Shown here: in pieces, positions 31,518 through 40,360 of the stretch
How the letters are laid out: each line of letters opens with the position of its first letter
Numbering within the stretch: position 1 is the first letter of the stretch
DNA from: Acidimicrobiales bacterium
GTDB lineage: Bacteria > Actinomycetota > Acidimicrobiia > Acidimicrobiales > SZUA-35
Direction of reading: 5' to 3'
Assembly (NCBI GenBank): GCA_020629155.1
Contig: JAHDDW010000015.1
Location: forward strand, 1-47,619
Length of the DNA stretch: 47,619 nucleotides
Made by a program: the position numbers and the translations under genes
The notes under the pieces: model-generated
What the model was told of the DNA's origin: nothing
Seen by the model: the letters and a program-made list of their open reading frames with translations, nothing else
The model's database searches: none

Positions 31518-32159
31518 ATGAGTTCTGTAAAGGTTCGTTCTAAGCGAAAAATGAAACGTAAGGTGGCGGCGGTTGCGGCAGGCCTTATGTCTATTGCTGG
31601 GGTGGCCGGAGCGTCTGTTATTGTGCAGAACTTCATGTCGGCTGAATTTACAGCCACAGCAGCCCCCTGTCTTATTAAAACAGCTGGCACCGATGTAGCA
31701 TTCGATGGCTTCGAATTTGCGACAGGTCCAGCGGCAACACCAATTGATAACGTCAATTTGACCGAAGAGCACATCACGATTAATGGTGTGACGGGTGACC
31801 GTGTAACAGCTAATGATGTCTATGTCATCACAAACAATTGTGACGTAGACTTGGAGGTTAAACTAACAGCTGGTGCACAAACAGGTGATTGGACACAGAA
31901 ACACCTTGAGGTATGGCTAGGTAATACGGCAGCACCTGGTAACTACCCTAACATAACTACAGGTTGGGATGATGATCCGCTATTGTTCGAAGATACAACA
32001 GTGGTGCCAGCGCTTACAACAAACTATGAGACGGGCACCGTAACGCTAGCCGCTAATGGTGGAAGCGTGCCAGTTGGCATGGTTGTCTCGACGGGTGACG
32101 GAGCTGTTGTTACAGGAACGGGAGACGCTATATGGACTGTTCAAGCAGAGTGGCCATAA
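31518..32159 (+). CDS. Exported beta-sandwich protein, TasA/camelysin-like
   Basis: A 213-residue protein. A basic start (VKVRSKRKMKRK) precedes a hydrophobic segment AAVAAGLMSIAGVAGASVIVQ, a signal peptide or anchor. The mature part is beta-rich with a two-cysteine pair (APCLIKTAG and TNNCDVDLEV). The GDRVTANDVYVITNNCDVDLEVKLTAG segment resembles TasA/CalY proteins, where a PGD...-v.NnG..dv.v strand pair follows the FTA motif (here AEFTATAAP). Those proteins form extracellular fibres, but no SipW gene is seen here, so the assignment is tentative. GAGGAG lies nine bases before the ATG at 31518. A UUCG hairpin follows the gene. Confidence 0.6.
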   Translation: MSSVKVRSKRKMKRKVAAVAAGLMSIAGVAGASVIVQNFMSAEFTATAAPCLIKTAGTDVAFDGFEFATGPAATPIDNVNLTEEHITINGVTGDRVTANDVYVITNNCDVDLEVKLTAGAQTGDWTQKHLEVWLGNTAAPGNYPNITTGWDDDPLLFEDTTVVPALTTNYETGTVTLAANGGSVPVGMVVSTGDGAVVTGTGDAIWTVQAEWP

Positions 32160-32192
32160 ACTCTGATATGAATAGACAGTAGCAGTACGTAG

Positions 32193-32220
32193 GACAAGGG
32201 CGGCTTCGGCCGCCCTTGTC
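32193..32220 (+). terminator. 12-bp hairpin with TTCG loop after exported protein
   Basis: GACAAGGGCGGC (32193-32204) pairs perfectly with GCCGCCCTTGTC (32209-32220) around TTCG. There is no T-run, so it may be a non-canonical terminator or a 3'-end stabiliser that keeps the abundant upstream mRNA separate from the next gene. Confidence 0.75.
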
Positions 32221-32243
32221 TGATATCTAGAAACGATGTACAT

Positions 32244-32870
32244 ATGGTCTTGCAAGTAAAGAAGAAAGCTAAGGGTAGAAGAAGAACAAGAGTATCGCAA
32301 ACACACCGAGAGGTTCCTGCGAACGACGTGTCGCAGTCTCACATCGATGAAGAAGCAGATGTCAACGTCGAGAATTATTATCCGATGTTCTGGTCATCTG
32401 CCCAAGCAGCGATTCTGACGTTAGTTGTTCAATTCTGTGCCCCTATTTTCTTGTCACTGCAAATGGGTATCCCATCGGAGCTTCGTCTCTGGAAAAGGAT
32501 CCTGCCATACTTTGCTTTGAGGACAGACTTCGAAACATTCCAAAGGATTGTGATGTGGTCTGCTCTGATAACAGCGACATGTCTTGCTATCTTTAGTTTC
32601 GCTAGTTTTGTCACCAAAAGAAGGTTGCAAGTGCAGGCAGGGCGAATGTTTGGCTGGCTCGACATTGCGTTGTTGGGCGGTATTCAGTTGATCAATATCT
32701 ATCTGCTCGATAGCCTTAACGAAGCAAGGCAGTGGATGTGGGCTTTATCCATCATAGGTATCGTTGGGTTTACCGTTGGGATGTACATCGTTTGGGTGGA
32801 ATATGCTGACCGTCGTGACAAAGAAGAAGCGTTTCCTCCTGATGACTCGTACCTTGCAGCGAACGGCTGA
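32244..32870 (+). CDS. Four-helix membrane protein of unknown function
   Basis: A 208-residue protein: a basic cytosolic N-terminus of about 45 residues, then helices near 55-75 (SAQAAILTLVVQFCAPIFLSL), 105-128, 140-158 and 165-190, and a charged C-terminal tail. No motif recognised. It lies 24 bases after the UUCG hairpin and between two exported proteins, so it may belong to the same surface-protein locus. Confidence 0.7.
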   Translation: MVLQVKKKAKGRRRTRVSQTHREVPANDVSQSHIDEEADVNVENYYPMFWSSAQAAILTLVVQFCAPIFLSLQMGIPSELRLWKRILPYFALRTDFETFQRIVMWSALITATCLAIFSFASFVTKRRLQVQAGRMFGWLDIALLGGIQLINIYLLDSLNEARQWMWALSIIGIVGFTVGMYIVWVEYADRRDKEEAFPPDDSYLAANG

Positions 32871-33047
32871 ACCATTGAGTGTTCAACAAATTGTAATATT
32901 GGCCATTTAGGTGACAACCCAGCTTTATAACAGTGATTAGCCGCTGTTTGTCGAATATTGTTGTCTCTCTTGTTTAAGGAAATCCTCGACTTTGGGTGCA
33001 AGACTGAGTAGATTCAGCGTTATATCTACCAGTAAAGAGATTGAACA

Positions 33048-33743
33048 ATGAAAAGTCCTTTAGTATCTTTCGGCCCTCTAGCGGTTTGTGTAGTTCTGAT
33101 CGGTTCAGCGATTGTTGTGCCTTCAGCTGGTGCGCAAAGTTTGACAATCGAAGTGCCTGTCGACAAGTTCATTTCTGGCGAGCCTGGCAGCACGCAGTAC
33201 ATAGAATCGGTCGAAGTCGATGAATCTGACTATGGCCATGTTTGTGACATTGAGTTGCTTGCAAGAAATAGTTTGTCGATTCATGAAGGTAACGACCTTT
33301 TGGTTACTAGTGGAGACAGTCAGATTGTTTTTGCTGGGATAGAAGACGAGGCGCAGCAGGTAGAGCCACTTACCGCCGAGATCACCTTGGCTGGCCCTAT
33401 TTTGTTAGAACTTCGTTTGGGCGAAGACGGCAAGTCAAGTATGGGTTTTGTAAGTACGTTCGATTGTGAAGCTGAACCAGTTGTTGAGTCTGCAGCGACG
33501 GTGTCAGTGCCTGCTGTCTCAACGACTGTTGAAACAGAACTTGATCTTACTGAAGTAACCAAGATAGATACTGGGAATGTCGAAGCTGAAACGACAATAA
33601 CCGTTGCTGCGCCAGATGTGACGGTGGCTGGGATAACAACCGATAAAGCTGTTGGGGTGCCGACCATAGACGAGGTGCTTGTTGAGTTGCCAAATGTTCC
33701 TAAAGCTGAAGCTATTGTCGCAAAACCTACCTATACAGGTTAG
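33048..33743 (+). CDS. Exported protein with repetitive valine/threonine-rich tail
   Basis: A 231-residue protein with a signal peptide (about 1-29, ending PSAGAQS). The mature domain (30-140) is probably a beta-sandwich with two cysteines (HVCDIELLAR and STFDCEAEP), likely a disulfide. The rest (140-231) is a low-complexity Val/Thr/Glu stalk ending TYTG, without an LPxTG motif or membrane anchor. Surface or secreted role by inference. Confidence 0.7.
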   Translation: MKSPLVSFGPLAVCVVLIGSAIVVPSAGAQSLTIEVPVDKFISGEPGSTQYIESVEVDESDYGHVCDIELLARNSLSIHEGNDLLVTSGDSQIVFAGIEDEAQQVEPLTAEITLAGPILLELRLGEDGKSSMGFVSTFDCEAEPVVESAATVSVPAVSTTVETELDLTEVTKIDTGNVEAETTITVAAPDVTVAGITTDKAVGVPTIDEVLVELPNVPKAEAIVAKPTYTG

Positions 33744-33889
33744 TAGGTGGAAACCGCAACTTGGTAGCGTTCTGCTAGCCCGTATTTGCGGGACTTGTTA
33801 GCTTCTCTACTGCTATGGATGAATCGCCGCGAATTGATAATGCGTGATGGCCGCTACCACTGGAATAGTCTAGAAGACATCGTACCTCG

Positions 33890-33911
33890 ATTTCCGATAA
33901 ATTTCCGATAA
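33890..33911. repeat. Two tandem copies of ATTTCCGATAA
   Basis: An 11-bp unit repeated head to tail, about 65 bases before the gene at 33977. It may be a binding site. The rest of 33744-33976 shows no gene. Confidence 0.75.
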
Positions 33912-33976
33912 ATTTTTACCTGACGATTGCAGCGTCAGCTAGCTCATTTCACTAGTGTTTTAGCCGAAATGTAGGT

Positions 33977-35302
33977 GTGAGGTTTCGGTTTCTTCCAACA
34001 CCACATTTTCAATGGTTGCGACGGTGGCGTTGGCGAGCAGCACTTGCATACGTGCTGCTTTTCCCAGCAATTTTTGTGTTGTCTCAAAAACCTGCCGCAA
34101 CAACAGAACTTCCCGTTGCGTCACAATGGAATGCTACTCTCGCCATAGAAGCGCCAGCGCAGGTCGCCGCTGGGTCGCCTTTCTCAGTCCTGGTTAAAGG
34201 AGCCGCTCCGCAAAGTACAGTCACGCTACAGGTTCAAGGCAACTATGGCCCGCGAACCTTCACAACAGTCGCTAATGGGCAAGCTCGTTTTGACATCCCA
34301 GCAGCTGACTGGGCAGAATCAGGCACACTCACGTTACTTGCTTTTGCAGATGAACAAGTCGGCGTAAATCAACTAGAAATTCTGCCCGATGTAGCTGTTG
34401 ACCCTGTCGATACCTACGTAGGCCCACGCACTGTGTGGGCAGACTCGCAAGATTTTACGATGGCGGTGACGGTTCCTAAAGACACGTTTGGCAATCCAGT
34501 CGCTGACGATACTGCCGTCGCCTATGACGTGACACGGGCAAACGGGCAAAGCCAAAAATTCACTTCAAAAACGCGAGGCCTTCTTTCATACATCACCGCT
34601 TTTTCAACAACTACCTCTGGTCGCAGTACTATTGCAATAACATCTGGCGACGCTAACGGCACGGAGGAAAGTTTTCTTGAAGTCGCTGGCCCACCTGCAA
34701 CAATCACACTCACACCGCAAGATGAGCTGCCGTTAGCTGACGGTCGGACATTGCTTCGGTTGAGGACCGAGCAACTCTTTGACCAGTTCGACAACGAACT
34801 GCCAGACGGCATCATCGCTGACCTTCTTGTCAATAAGCAAGACACGATCGTGCGTCGTCTGCAAAAAACCGTACAAAAAGGTACCGTTGAGTTCACCGTC
34901 GAAGCACCAGACGAAGCAAGTGAACTGACCTTTATAGTTGCTATCAATGGTGTGCAAAGCGAGCCGCTTATCCTCAGTTTCGAAACTGCTGTGAACAATA
35001 ACTTCTCAGCGACAAGCTGGCAGTTACAAGACGGTGAGTGGGTTACAGGCATCGGTGAAGTTGTGACCGCTAAAGGCAGCTATATTCCTGATGGCGCAGT
35101 GGCAACGATCACGCACGAAGACCGAACCTATGAAGGCGCTTTTTTAGAAGGGTTAGCGCTGATCGAAACACCATTTGATCCTGTAGGTAAAAACGTTGCC
35201 GTTCTTGACGCTTCGGCAATAGTCACCGCAGCGAAAACTGAAAAGCCAGAACCTCGCAGTCGTTTCGCCGCTTTGTTAGAACGCAAAGGGGAACGCAAGT
35301 GA
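33977..35302 (+). CDS. Exported Ig-like-domain protein coupled to glycosidase
   Basis: A 441-residue protein. One N-terminal helix (about 20-36, AALAYVLLFPAIFVLS) anchors or exports it. The rest is built of about four beta-sandwich modules of Ig/invasin type, for example IEAPAQVAAGSPFSVLVKG at the start and PPATITLTPQDELPLADGRTLLRLR in the middle, which resembles bacterial Ig-like domain 1. No enzymatic motif is seen. The stop overlaps the start of the next gene (TGATG), so the two proteins are made together and probably interact. C-ending codons are relatively frequent. Confidence 0.7.
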   Translation: MRFRFLPTPHFQWLRRWRWRAALAYVLLFPAIFVLSQKPAATTELPVASQWNATLAIEAPAQVAAGSPFSVLVKGAAPQSTVTLQVQGNYGPRTFTTVANGQARFDIPAADWAESGTLTLLAFADEQVGVNQLEILPDVAVDPVDTYVGPRTVWADSQDFTMAVTVPKDTFGNPVADDTAVAYDVTRANGQSQKFTSKTRGLLSYITAFSTTTSGRSTIAITSGDANGTEESFLEVAGPPATITLTPQDELPLADGRTLLRLRTEQLFDQFDNELPDGIIADLLVNKQDTIVRRLQKTVQKGTVEFTVEAPDEASELTFIVAINGVQSEPLILSFETAVNNNFSATSWQLQDGEWVTGIGEVVTAKGSYIPDGAVATITHEDRTYEGAFLEGLALIETPFDPVGKNVAVLDASAIVTAAKTEKPEPRSRFAALLERKGERK

Positions 35303-36849
35303 TGCGTAAACTTTCCCGAATATTGCGTGCACGTATAAAAAATCGGTGGACGTTTCGTTTCGGTTTAGCCGCAGCAGTCGCCCTTGTTGGATTTGTGGTG
35401 CTTACTGTTTCTGGCGCTGTTATGCGAGAAGTGACACAAGGCGGCGAGAAAGCTGACGTTTTTACTGACGCCGCAGAATTGCCTGACGCTCTACTTGATT
35501 CAGTGAGATGGCGAGATGACTCGCCTGATCTTCCACGTCAGATGGAGCCTCTAACACGCGACGACATCGCACAAGCATGGATTCGCGCATGGAGCCAGCC
35601 AGACGTTATCGCACAGACCGACGATATTTCTGGCTTAGAAGCTTATTTTTCGGCGAGCGCCCTTGACGCTATGGGCAGCGACGTACAGCGGTGGCGTAGT
35701 CAAAGCATCGAGCAAATAGGTCACGAGTTAGAACTAACGTTTTATTCAGAAGATGGACAAGTTGTAGGCCTTACGTCGCATCGCAGCGACTTTCTCTATA
35801 CACAAACTGTTGGCAGCAAGCAGTTGCCGTTCCATAGCGAAGAAAGTTTTGAAGCGGTGCTTTTGCTTGAAGACGGCAACTGGCGTATACAGCATTGGGT
35901 TCGCCGAGACACGAAGCAGTCATGGTTTTTCGAACCGTGGGAGACGAAAGAAATAACGTTTGAAACCCCTCTTCATGGGTTGAACTATTACCCAGCACAA
36001 ACACCGTTCATAGATTTTTTGCCAGGCTATAACGAACAAATTATCGAGCAAGATATGGCTCAAATGCAGGCATCAGGCACTGACACGGTACGTATTTTTC
36101 TCGACTTTGCTATTTTGGGCGGGCAATATGTAGACCGTGCTGAGCTCGCCAAAATCGAACATTTTATGGACACTGCAGCTGATGTAGATATAGCGGTTAT
36201 TGTCACCCTTTTTGACGGACGCACCGACCACAGGGCAACATCATGGCACGGCGATGCGCAACATATACGCCAGATAGTTGCTACTCTTGGCAACCACGAG
36301 GCGCTAGCCATGTGGGATATCAAAAACGAACCTGATCGAGATGTGGGCATACATGGGGTGACGGTCGAGCAGCTTTATGCTTGGCTGCGGTTTGTTGCCG
36401 ATGAGGTCAGAGAGCAAGACCCTCAAACACCTATCACTATTGGTTGGACGACGCCTGAGGCGATGCTTGCTGCGCCTGCGATTGGCGATGTGGTATCTTT
36501 CCACTTTTATGAGTCGCCTGACAAGTTGGCTGCAATGCTCGACGAGATCGAAAAGAAAGCTGATGGAAGACCTATCGTGCTTTCCGAGTTTGGTTTAGCG
36601 ACATGGAAATCGCTAGTCGTTGGCGATGACGCAAAAGCACAAGCTAACTATTACGAACAAATATACGAGCAAATCGCCCCTCGTCTTGATGGAACAGTCG
36701 CTTGGACGTTGTGGGATTTTGCCGAAGCGCCGCCTGATGCAGGCCGCTTACCATGGCGTAGCGGGCCACAGAAAAACTATGGCCTCATCCAATCTGACGG
36801 TACCGAAAAACCAGCGCTAGAGATATATAAACAGCAGGCGATTGGTTGA
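35302..36849 (+). CDS. Membrane-anchored GH5-like glycoside hydrolase
   Basis: A 515-residue protein (one residue longer from the GTG at 35299). An N-terminal helix (about 19-41) is followed by an NTF2-like domain (about 80-215, ending NWRIQHWVRRD). A TIM-barrel glycosidase of the GH5/clan A type spans about 225-510. The acid/base candidate is E344 (WDIKNEPD) and the nucleophile E430 (IVLSEFGLAT), with HFYESP and WTLWDFAEAP as other barrel-end motifs; numbering from the GTG. It acts outside the membrane, probably on a beta-glucan or mannan; the substrate is not known. Translationally coupled to the Ig-like protein. Confidence 0.8.
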   Translation: MRKLSRILRARIKNRWTFRFGLAAAVALVGFVVLTVSGAVMREVTQGGEKADVFTDAAELPDALLDSVRWRDDSPDLPRQMEPLTRDDIAQAWIRAWSQPDVIAQTDDISGLEAYFSASALDAMGSDVQRWRSQSIEQIGHELELTFYSEDGQVVGLTSHRSDFLYTQTVGSKQLPFHSEESFEAVLLLEDGNWRIQHWVRRDTKQSWFFEPWETKEITFETPLHGLNYYPAQTPFIDFLPGYNEQIIEQDMAQMQASGTDTVRIFLDFAILGGQYVDRAELAKIEHFMDTAADVDIAVIVTLFDGRTDHRATSWHGDAQHIRQIVATLGNHEALAMWDIKNEPDRDVGIHGVTVEQLYAWLRFVADEVREQDPQTPITIGWTTPEAMLAAPAIGDVVSFHFYESPDKLAAMLDEIEKKADGRPIVLSEFGLATWKSLVVGDDAKAQANYYEQIYEQIAPRLDGTVAWTLWDFAEAPPDAGRLPWRSGPQKNYGLIQSDGTEKPALEIYKQQAIG

Positions 36850-36870
36850 GTAAGTTTCGGCCAGGAAACC

Positions 36871-37062
36871 TTAATGCATAGCCCGTAAGGCGAACCACGC
36901 AAAGGTGATAACAGCGAGGCCCCAGAGAAAAAGTTTCGCTTCTTTTTGTTTGTTGCGTGTGCGAAATAGCACAACTGCCCAAAAAAGTGATGCGATAAGT
37001 ATCTGAATTTTAACGACGCTGTCGCTTGTGGGGAGAAGCATGTCGATGATAAACGATTTCAT
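36871..37062 (-). CDS. Small two-helix membrane protein
   Basis: A 63-residue protein starting MKSFIIDMLLPTSDSV, with helices at about 17-33 (VKIQILIASLFWAVVLF) and 44-60 (FLWGLAVITFAWFAL) joined by a basic loop RTRNKQKEAK, consistent with the positive-inside rule. A weak purine-rich RBS precedes the ATG. It is divergent from the SURF1-family gene. No family recognised. Confidence 0.55.
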   Translation of the reverse strand: MKSFIIDMLLPTSDSVVKIQILIASLFWAVVLFRTRNKQKEAKLFLWGLAVITFAWFALRAMH

Positions 37063-37074
37063 AGCATCTCTTTC

Positions 37075-37857
37075 GTGGCGATTGTTTCGATAGCCGCTAC
37101 TGTTTTAACAGTGCAAGGTGATTGGAAATTTCTTACAAAACCTTTTTGGCTATTTTCTCACGTTTTTGCCGCCACAGTCATTATTTCTTGCGGTTTTCTT
37201 AGCCTTTGGCAGTTTGATCGGCTCGACGAGCGTCAAGAGCAGAACGCTGTTATTCAGCAACGAGCTTTGGGAGAACCTAAAACGTTTGCTCAAGCGTTGA
37301 AAGAAGCTGATAGCAACTATCAATACGTGGCTCTGGATGCAGTATTTCTTGATGAAGATTTTGCGCGGGTTGTTAACCGTTCGCAAAATGGTGTAGCTGG
37401 AGAGCATGTTGTTGCAACTGCAGAAATTTCTGATGGGACGATAGTGCTGGTGAGCCGTGGTTTTATTCCGCTCAACACGGCCGATCAGGCTCTTGAAGCT
37501 GTGCCTGGTGGTGAGGTAACCTTGACAGGGTGGCTGCGCGCAACAGTGACGAAAGAAACATTCGGAGCGCAAGATAACGGGGTGAGCAAAGAAGTTCCGC
37601 GTTTGGATGTTGATGCCCTCAAAAAAAGGTTACCTGCCGCACAAGCAGAGGTAGTGGCGCCTCAATGGCTACAGCTAGAGACACTAAATGGCATGCAGCC
37701 TCAAGGCCTTCCAGATGTTGTCCCCCTGCCGACGTTAAGTGAAGGTTCACATTTCTCTTACGCCGTGCAGTGGATTATTTTCGGATTGCTTGGTGTGCTG
37801 TTTTATGCGATGCTTCTTAAACGTGCAGCCAAAGGTGCAACCCACGCTACGGCATAG
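37075..37857 (+). CDS. SURF1-family cytochrome oxidase assembly protein
   Basis: A 260-residue protein with the SURF1 layout: an N-terminal helix (SHVFAATVIISCGFLSLWQFDRLDERQEQN, where LWQ..RL is the family signature), an extracytoplasmic middle domain (VALDAVFL..., VLVSRGFIPL) and a C-terminal helix (FSYAVQWIIFGLLGVLFYAML). SURF1 proteins help assemble haem-copper oxidase. Start uncertain: the GTG at 37075 gives an extra stretch; a GTG at 37111 (VQGDWKFLTKPFW) matches the family start better. Confidence 0.88.
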   Translation: MAIVSIAATVLTVQGDWKFLTKPFWLFSHVFAATVIISCGFLSLWQFDRLDERQEQNAVIQQRALGEPKTFAQALKEADSNYQYVALDAVFLDEDFARVVNRSQNGVAGEHVVATAEISDGTIVLVSRGFIPLNTADQALEAVPGGEVTLTGWLRATVTKETFGAQDNGVSKEVPRLDVDALKKRLPAAQAEVVAPQWLQLETLNGMQPQGLPDVVPLPTLSEGSHFSYAVQWIIFGLLGVLFYAMLLKRAAKGATHATA

Positions 37858-37908
37858 GCTTGATTTATATTTAAAAAAACGATTCGCAAGCCAGATAAGG
37901 TATGTCTT

Positions 37909-38427
37909 ATGACTAAACATATTGTTCTTCTGCGAGCCATCAACCTTGGTGGACGCAATAAAGTAGCGATGGCGCCGCTTCGTGAAATGCTCGAAAAAAA
38001 TGGCTATAGCGATGTCGACACCTATCTGCAAAGCGGTAACGCAGTTGTCGCATCTGAGAAAGAGTCGCAAGAAATAGCGCAAGATATTCGCGCGCTTGTG
38101 AAAAAACATTTCACTTGTGATGTGCCTATTATTGTTCGCAGTGCTGAACAGCTTGCAGCAGCCTGTGCTGCCTACCCCTATGGCGAAGCCAATCCGAAGC
38201 AGTCAGGCATTGTCTTTCTAGCTGCACCTGTTGACGGCGCTATCGATGCTTCCGCATTCGCTCCAGACGAGTGTGTTGTGCACGGCGGCGAAGTTTTTGT
38301 GCATTGTCCAACAGGTTTTAGAGATACGAAACTGACGAACAACTGGGTAGAAAAACAGGCAGGCAGCGACGGAACAAGACGTAACTGGAACACGGTTATA
38401 AAACTTGTCGAAATGGTTAATGGATAA
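37909..38427 (+). CDS. DUF1697 family protein
   Basis: A 172-residue protein covering the full DUF1697 family: HIVLLRAINLGGRNKVAMAPLREMLEKNGYSDVDTYLQSGNAV at the start and the C-terminal WVEKQAG...TRRNWNTVIKLVEM. The function is unknown. Its stop overlaps the start of the next gene (TAATG), so the two are co-translated. Confidence 0.92.
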   Translation: MTKHIVLLRAINLGGRNKVAMAPLREMLEKNGYSDVDTYLQSGNAVVASEKESQEIAQDIRALVKKHFTCDVPIIVRSAEQLAAACAAYPYGEANPKQSGIVFLAAPVDGAIDASAFAPDECVVHGGEVFVHCPTGFRDTKLTNNWVEKQAGSDGTRRNWNTVIKLVEMVNG

Positions 38428-39284
38428 TGACGAAAGTGGAGTTCGTTCGTTTCAAAGCCGCTGACGAGGTTGAGCTGCAAGGTTGGTTACATCTCGCCGA
38501 TGGCGATAGCGCCGTGATACATATTCATGGACATTCAGGTAACGGGTATGAAAATAATTTTCTAGATTACTTGAGCGAAATGTATGTTCAACAGGGCGTA
38601 TCATTTTTTAGTATTGATACACGAGGGCGAGGTGTCATCAGCGACTTTGCGATGGGTTCTGGTTTTAAACACGCAGGCAGTTGCTTCGAGCTATTCGACG
38701 AAAGCGTACATGACATTGAAGGTGCGCTTACATATCTTCGATCTATTGGGAAGAAAACATTCCTTTTGCAAGGGCATTCATTGGGTTGCACAAAGGTTGT
38801 GAACTACATTGTTGCTCAAATGTGTTCAGATATCAGTAGCGTGGTTTTAATCGCGCCGACAGACATGGTTGGGTGGGCTGAAAGCGACCCGCAGCATGAA
38901 ACCTACCTAGTGAAAGCGAAGCATCATATCGCAGCAGGTGAAGGCGAAGAACTTGTCGATGCACAGTGCTGGCCTTTGGATAAGGTTCCAATTTCGGCAC
39001 AAACATATCCAACTATTTGCGAACGTGGCAGTTCGGCCGATATTTATAACAACCGTGATGGAGGTCCACTGCTCGGTCAAGTGTCACTTCCTATGCATAT
39101 CGTGTATGGCGATGCAGATATAGGGATACAACGTATTGATGGCGCAGTGGACAGTTGGCTTGCTCGGGTCAACCCGATAAAGAACCAGAATACAACCATT
39201 TCAATTATTGATGGCGCGCAGCACAGTTTCGCGGGCTGCGAAACTGACCTTGCAGCAGCTATCAAGAAATTTATTGCCGTATAA
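38427..39284 (+). CDS. Alpha/beta hydrolase
   Basis: A 285-residue cytosolic protein. The oxyanion segment is HIHGHSGNGYENN; the nucleophile elbow GHSLG (LLQGHSLGCTKVVNYI) carries the catalytic serine; the acid is probably in IVYGDADIG and the histidine in DGAQHSFAGCE. All triad elements are present. The substrate is unknown. Its last 71 bases, including the region of the catalytic histidine, are duplicated at 40361-40431, beyond the DUF3800 gene. Confidence 0.85.
   Translation: MTKVEFVRFKAADEVELQGWLHLADGDSAVIHIHGHSGNGYENNFLDYLSEMYVQQGVSFFSIDTRGRGVISDFAMGSGFKHAGSCFELFDESVHDIEGALTYLRSIGKKTFLLQGHSLGCTKVVNYIVAQMCSDISSVVLIAPTDMVGWAESDPQHETYLVKAKHHIAAGEGEELVDAQCWPLDKVPISAQTYPTICERGSSADIYNNRDGGPLLGQVSLPMHIVYGDADIGIQRIDGAVDSWLARVNPIKNQNTTISIIDGAQHSFAGCETDLAAAIKKFIAV
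39212..39282. repeat. 71-bp direct repeat, copy 1 (3' end of alpha/beta hydrolase)
   Basis: Identical to 40361-40431 at 69 of 71 positions. It encodes the C-terminus GAQHSFAGCETDLAAAIKKF of the hydrolase. The two copies are 1149 bp apart and bracket the candidate small RNA and the DUF3800 gene. Confidence 0.95.
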
Positions 39285-39385
39285 AGATGTAGTAGATCAG
39301 ACTTGTTCTACTACAAGAAATCTAGAAGTTCTCGTTTCCGTTCTCATCGAGAATGCTAGTATTTAGTTGCGTTTCAAAATTAATT

Positions 39386-39476
39386 GTTAAGCTTTTGCTT
39401 AACCGGTGCGATATAATGTTGTAGAGGGCTGTTCGTAGTTTCCCCCTTTGGGAGGCTCATCGGTCCTCCTTTTCTT
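39386..39476 (+). ncRNA. Candidate small RNA with palindromic promoter and terminator
   Basis: A perfect hairpin GTTAAGC-TTTT-GCTTAAC (39386-39403) overlaps the -35 area of a consensus -10 TATAAT (39412-39417). About 35 bases further on, GGAGG (39451-39455) pairs with CCTCC (39465-39469), followed by TTTTCTTTTT, a Rho-independent terminator. The expected transcript is about 50 nt, beginning near 39424. It has no reading frame and converges on the DUF3800 gene. Confidence 0.5.
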
Positions 39477-39477
39477 T

Positions 39478-40251
39478 TTATGTCGACCTATTAGGCCATG
39501 TTTTTCTGTTGCCTGTTTCATGTCTGATTATGTAATCATCCCATAGTCGTTTGAAGATGCTTTCCAATTTAGTTCTGTCGGCCTTTTCTTTATCAATAGC
39601 TCGGTCATATTTATTTTTGACATATGCGACCATGTCCGCTAACTGAATGCCTGCACTTAGTTGTGAGTCAAGAAAAAAGACGTTGCTAACAATATTGCTT
39701 GTTCGTCTGTTTAAACCATGGCTTGAGCCGACAGGTCCGCCTCCTTTTTTCATCGCAACAACTAAGTTATATGTGTCAGCTTCTTCAGGTTTATTTTCAT
39801 CTGCAACTAAAAGAACTCTTTGTCTTAAAGGGTCATCGGTTTTCTGTCTACCGATCCATGCATCTATATCTTCAAATATATATTGAAATGCGAATTGTTG
39901 AGGTCGATCAGAAGTTTTTGACATAAATTTTTTGTTGATAGTGACATGGAAAACTTTTGCATCACAAGAAGCGAGTACTGCAAAAACCTTTTCAAAAATT
40001 TCTATACGTTTTTCCATTGGAACCTTACGCCATTTTTTCTTGCCATGGATTATCTCACCTGCGTGAAACTCGTCGAGAGTGTCCATAGATAGTTCCTTGC
40101 ACAACTCGTCGCGGTAGTCAAAGATCTGTTTTTCCATTTCATTGACTTGGTTTTCAGCAACTAAAACGGCTGCGATGTAATGGCGAGGTTGTGTAAGATC
40201 ATGAAGGTTGTGGCCTGTGTTGCCACTTTCATCTAAAAAAGCTAAATACAT
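39478..40251 (-). CDS. DUF3800 domain protein
   Basis: A 257-residue protein. The DUF3800 signature YLAFLDESGNTG opens it, and the family's C-terminal QLADMVAYVKNKYDRA is present; the middle has FHAGEI and LLVADENKPE. The family has an RNase H-like fold by prediction (the early Asp and later acidic residues), and often occurs in phage and variable regions; activity unproven. The ATG at 40251 is preferred to a TTG at 40260. It stands alone inside a unit bracketed by 71-bp direct repeats, opposite in direction to both flanking + strand signals. Confidence 0.88.
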   Translation of the reverse strand: MYLAFLDESGNTGHNLHDLTQPRHYIAAVLVAENQVNEMEKQIFDYRDELCKELSMDTLDEFHAGEIIHGKKKWRKVPMEKRIEIFEKVFAVLASCDAKVFHVTINKKFMSKTSDRPQQFAFQYIFEDIDAWIGRQKTDDPLRQRVLLVADENKPEEADTYNLVVAMKKGGGPVGSSHGLNRRTSNIVSNVFFLDSQLSAGIQLADMVAYVKNKYDRAIDKEKADRTKLESIFKRLWDDYIIRHETGNRKTWPNRST

Positions 40252-40360
40252 GATGATCAAGATACATCAAAGTTTTCTAGAATTTGCCCTTGGCTGATAT
40301 TCAAAGATTCAGGCTTGGTTTATTGCCTTGTTGTTGGCCAGTGCCATGTTTCTGCTGGCT

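Noticed and set aside
31518-33743. Sortase-type surface system
   Set aside because: No LPxTG motif in the exported proteins and no sortase gene in the window.
34522-35052. 176-codon minus-strand ORF inside the Ig-like gene
   Set aside because: Antisense shadow rich in Ser and Cys, no start signals; the sense frame has coherent domains.
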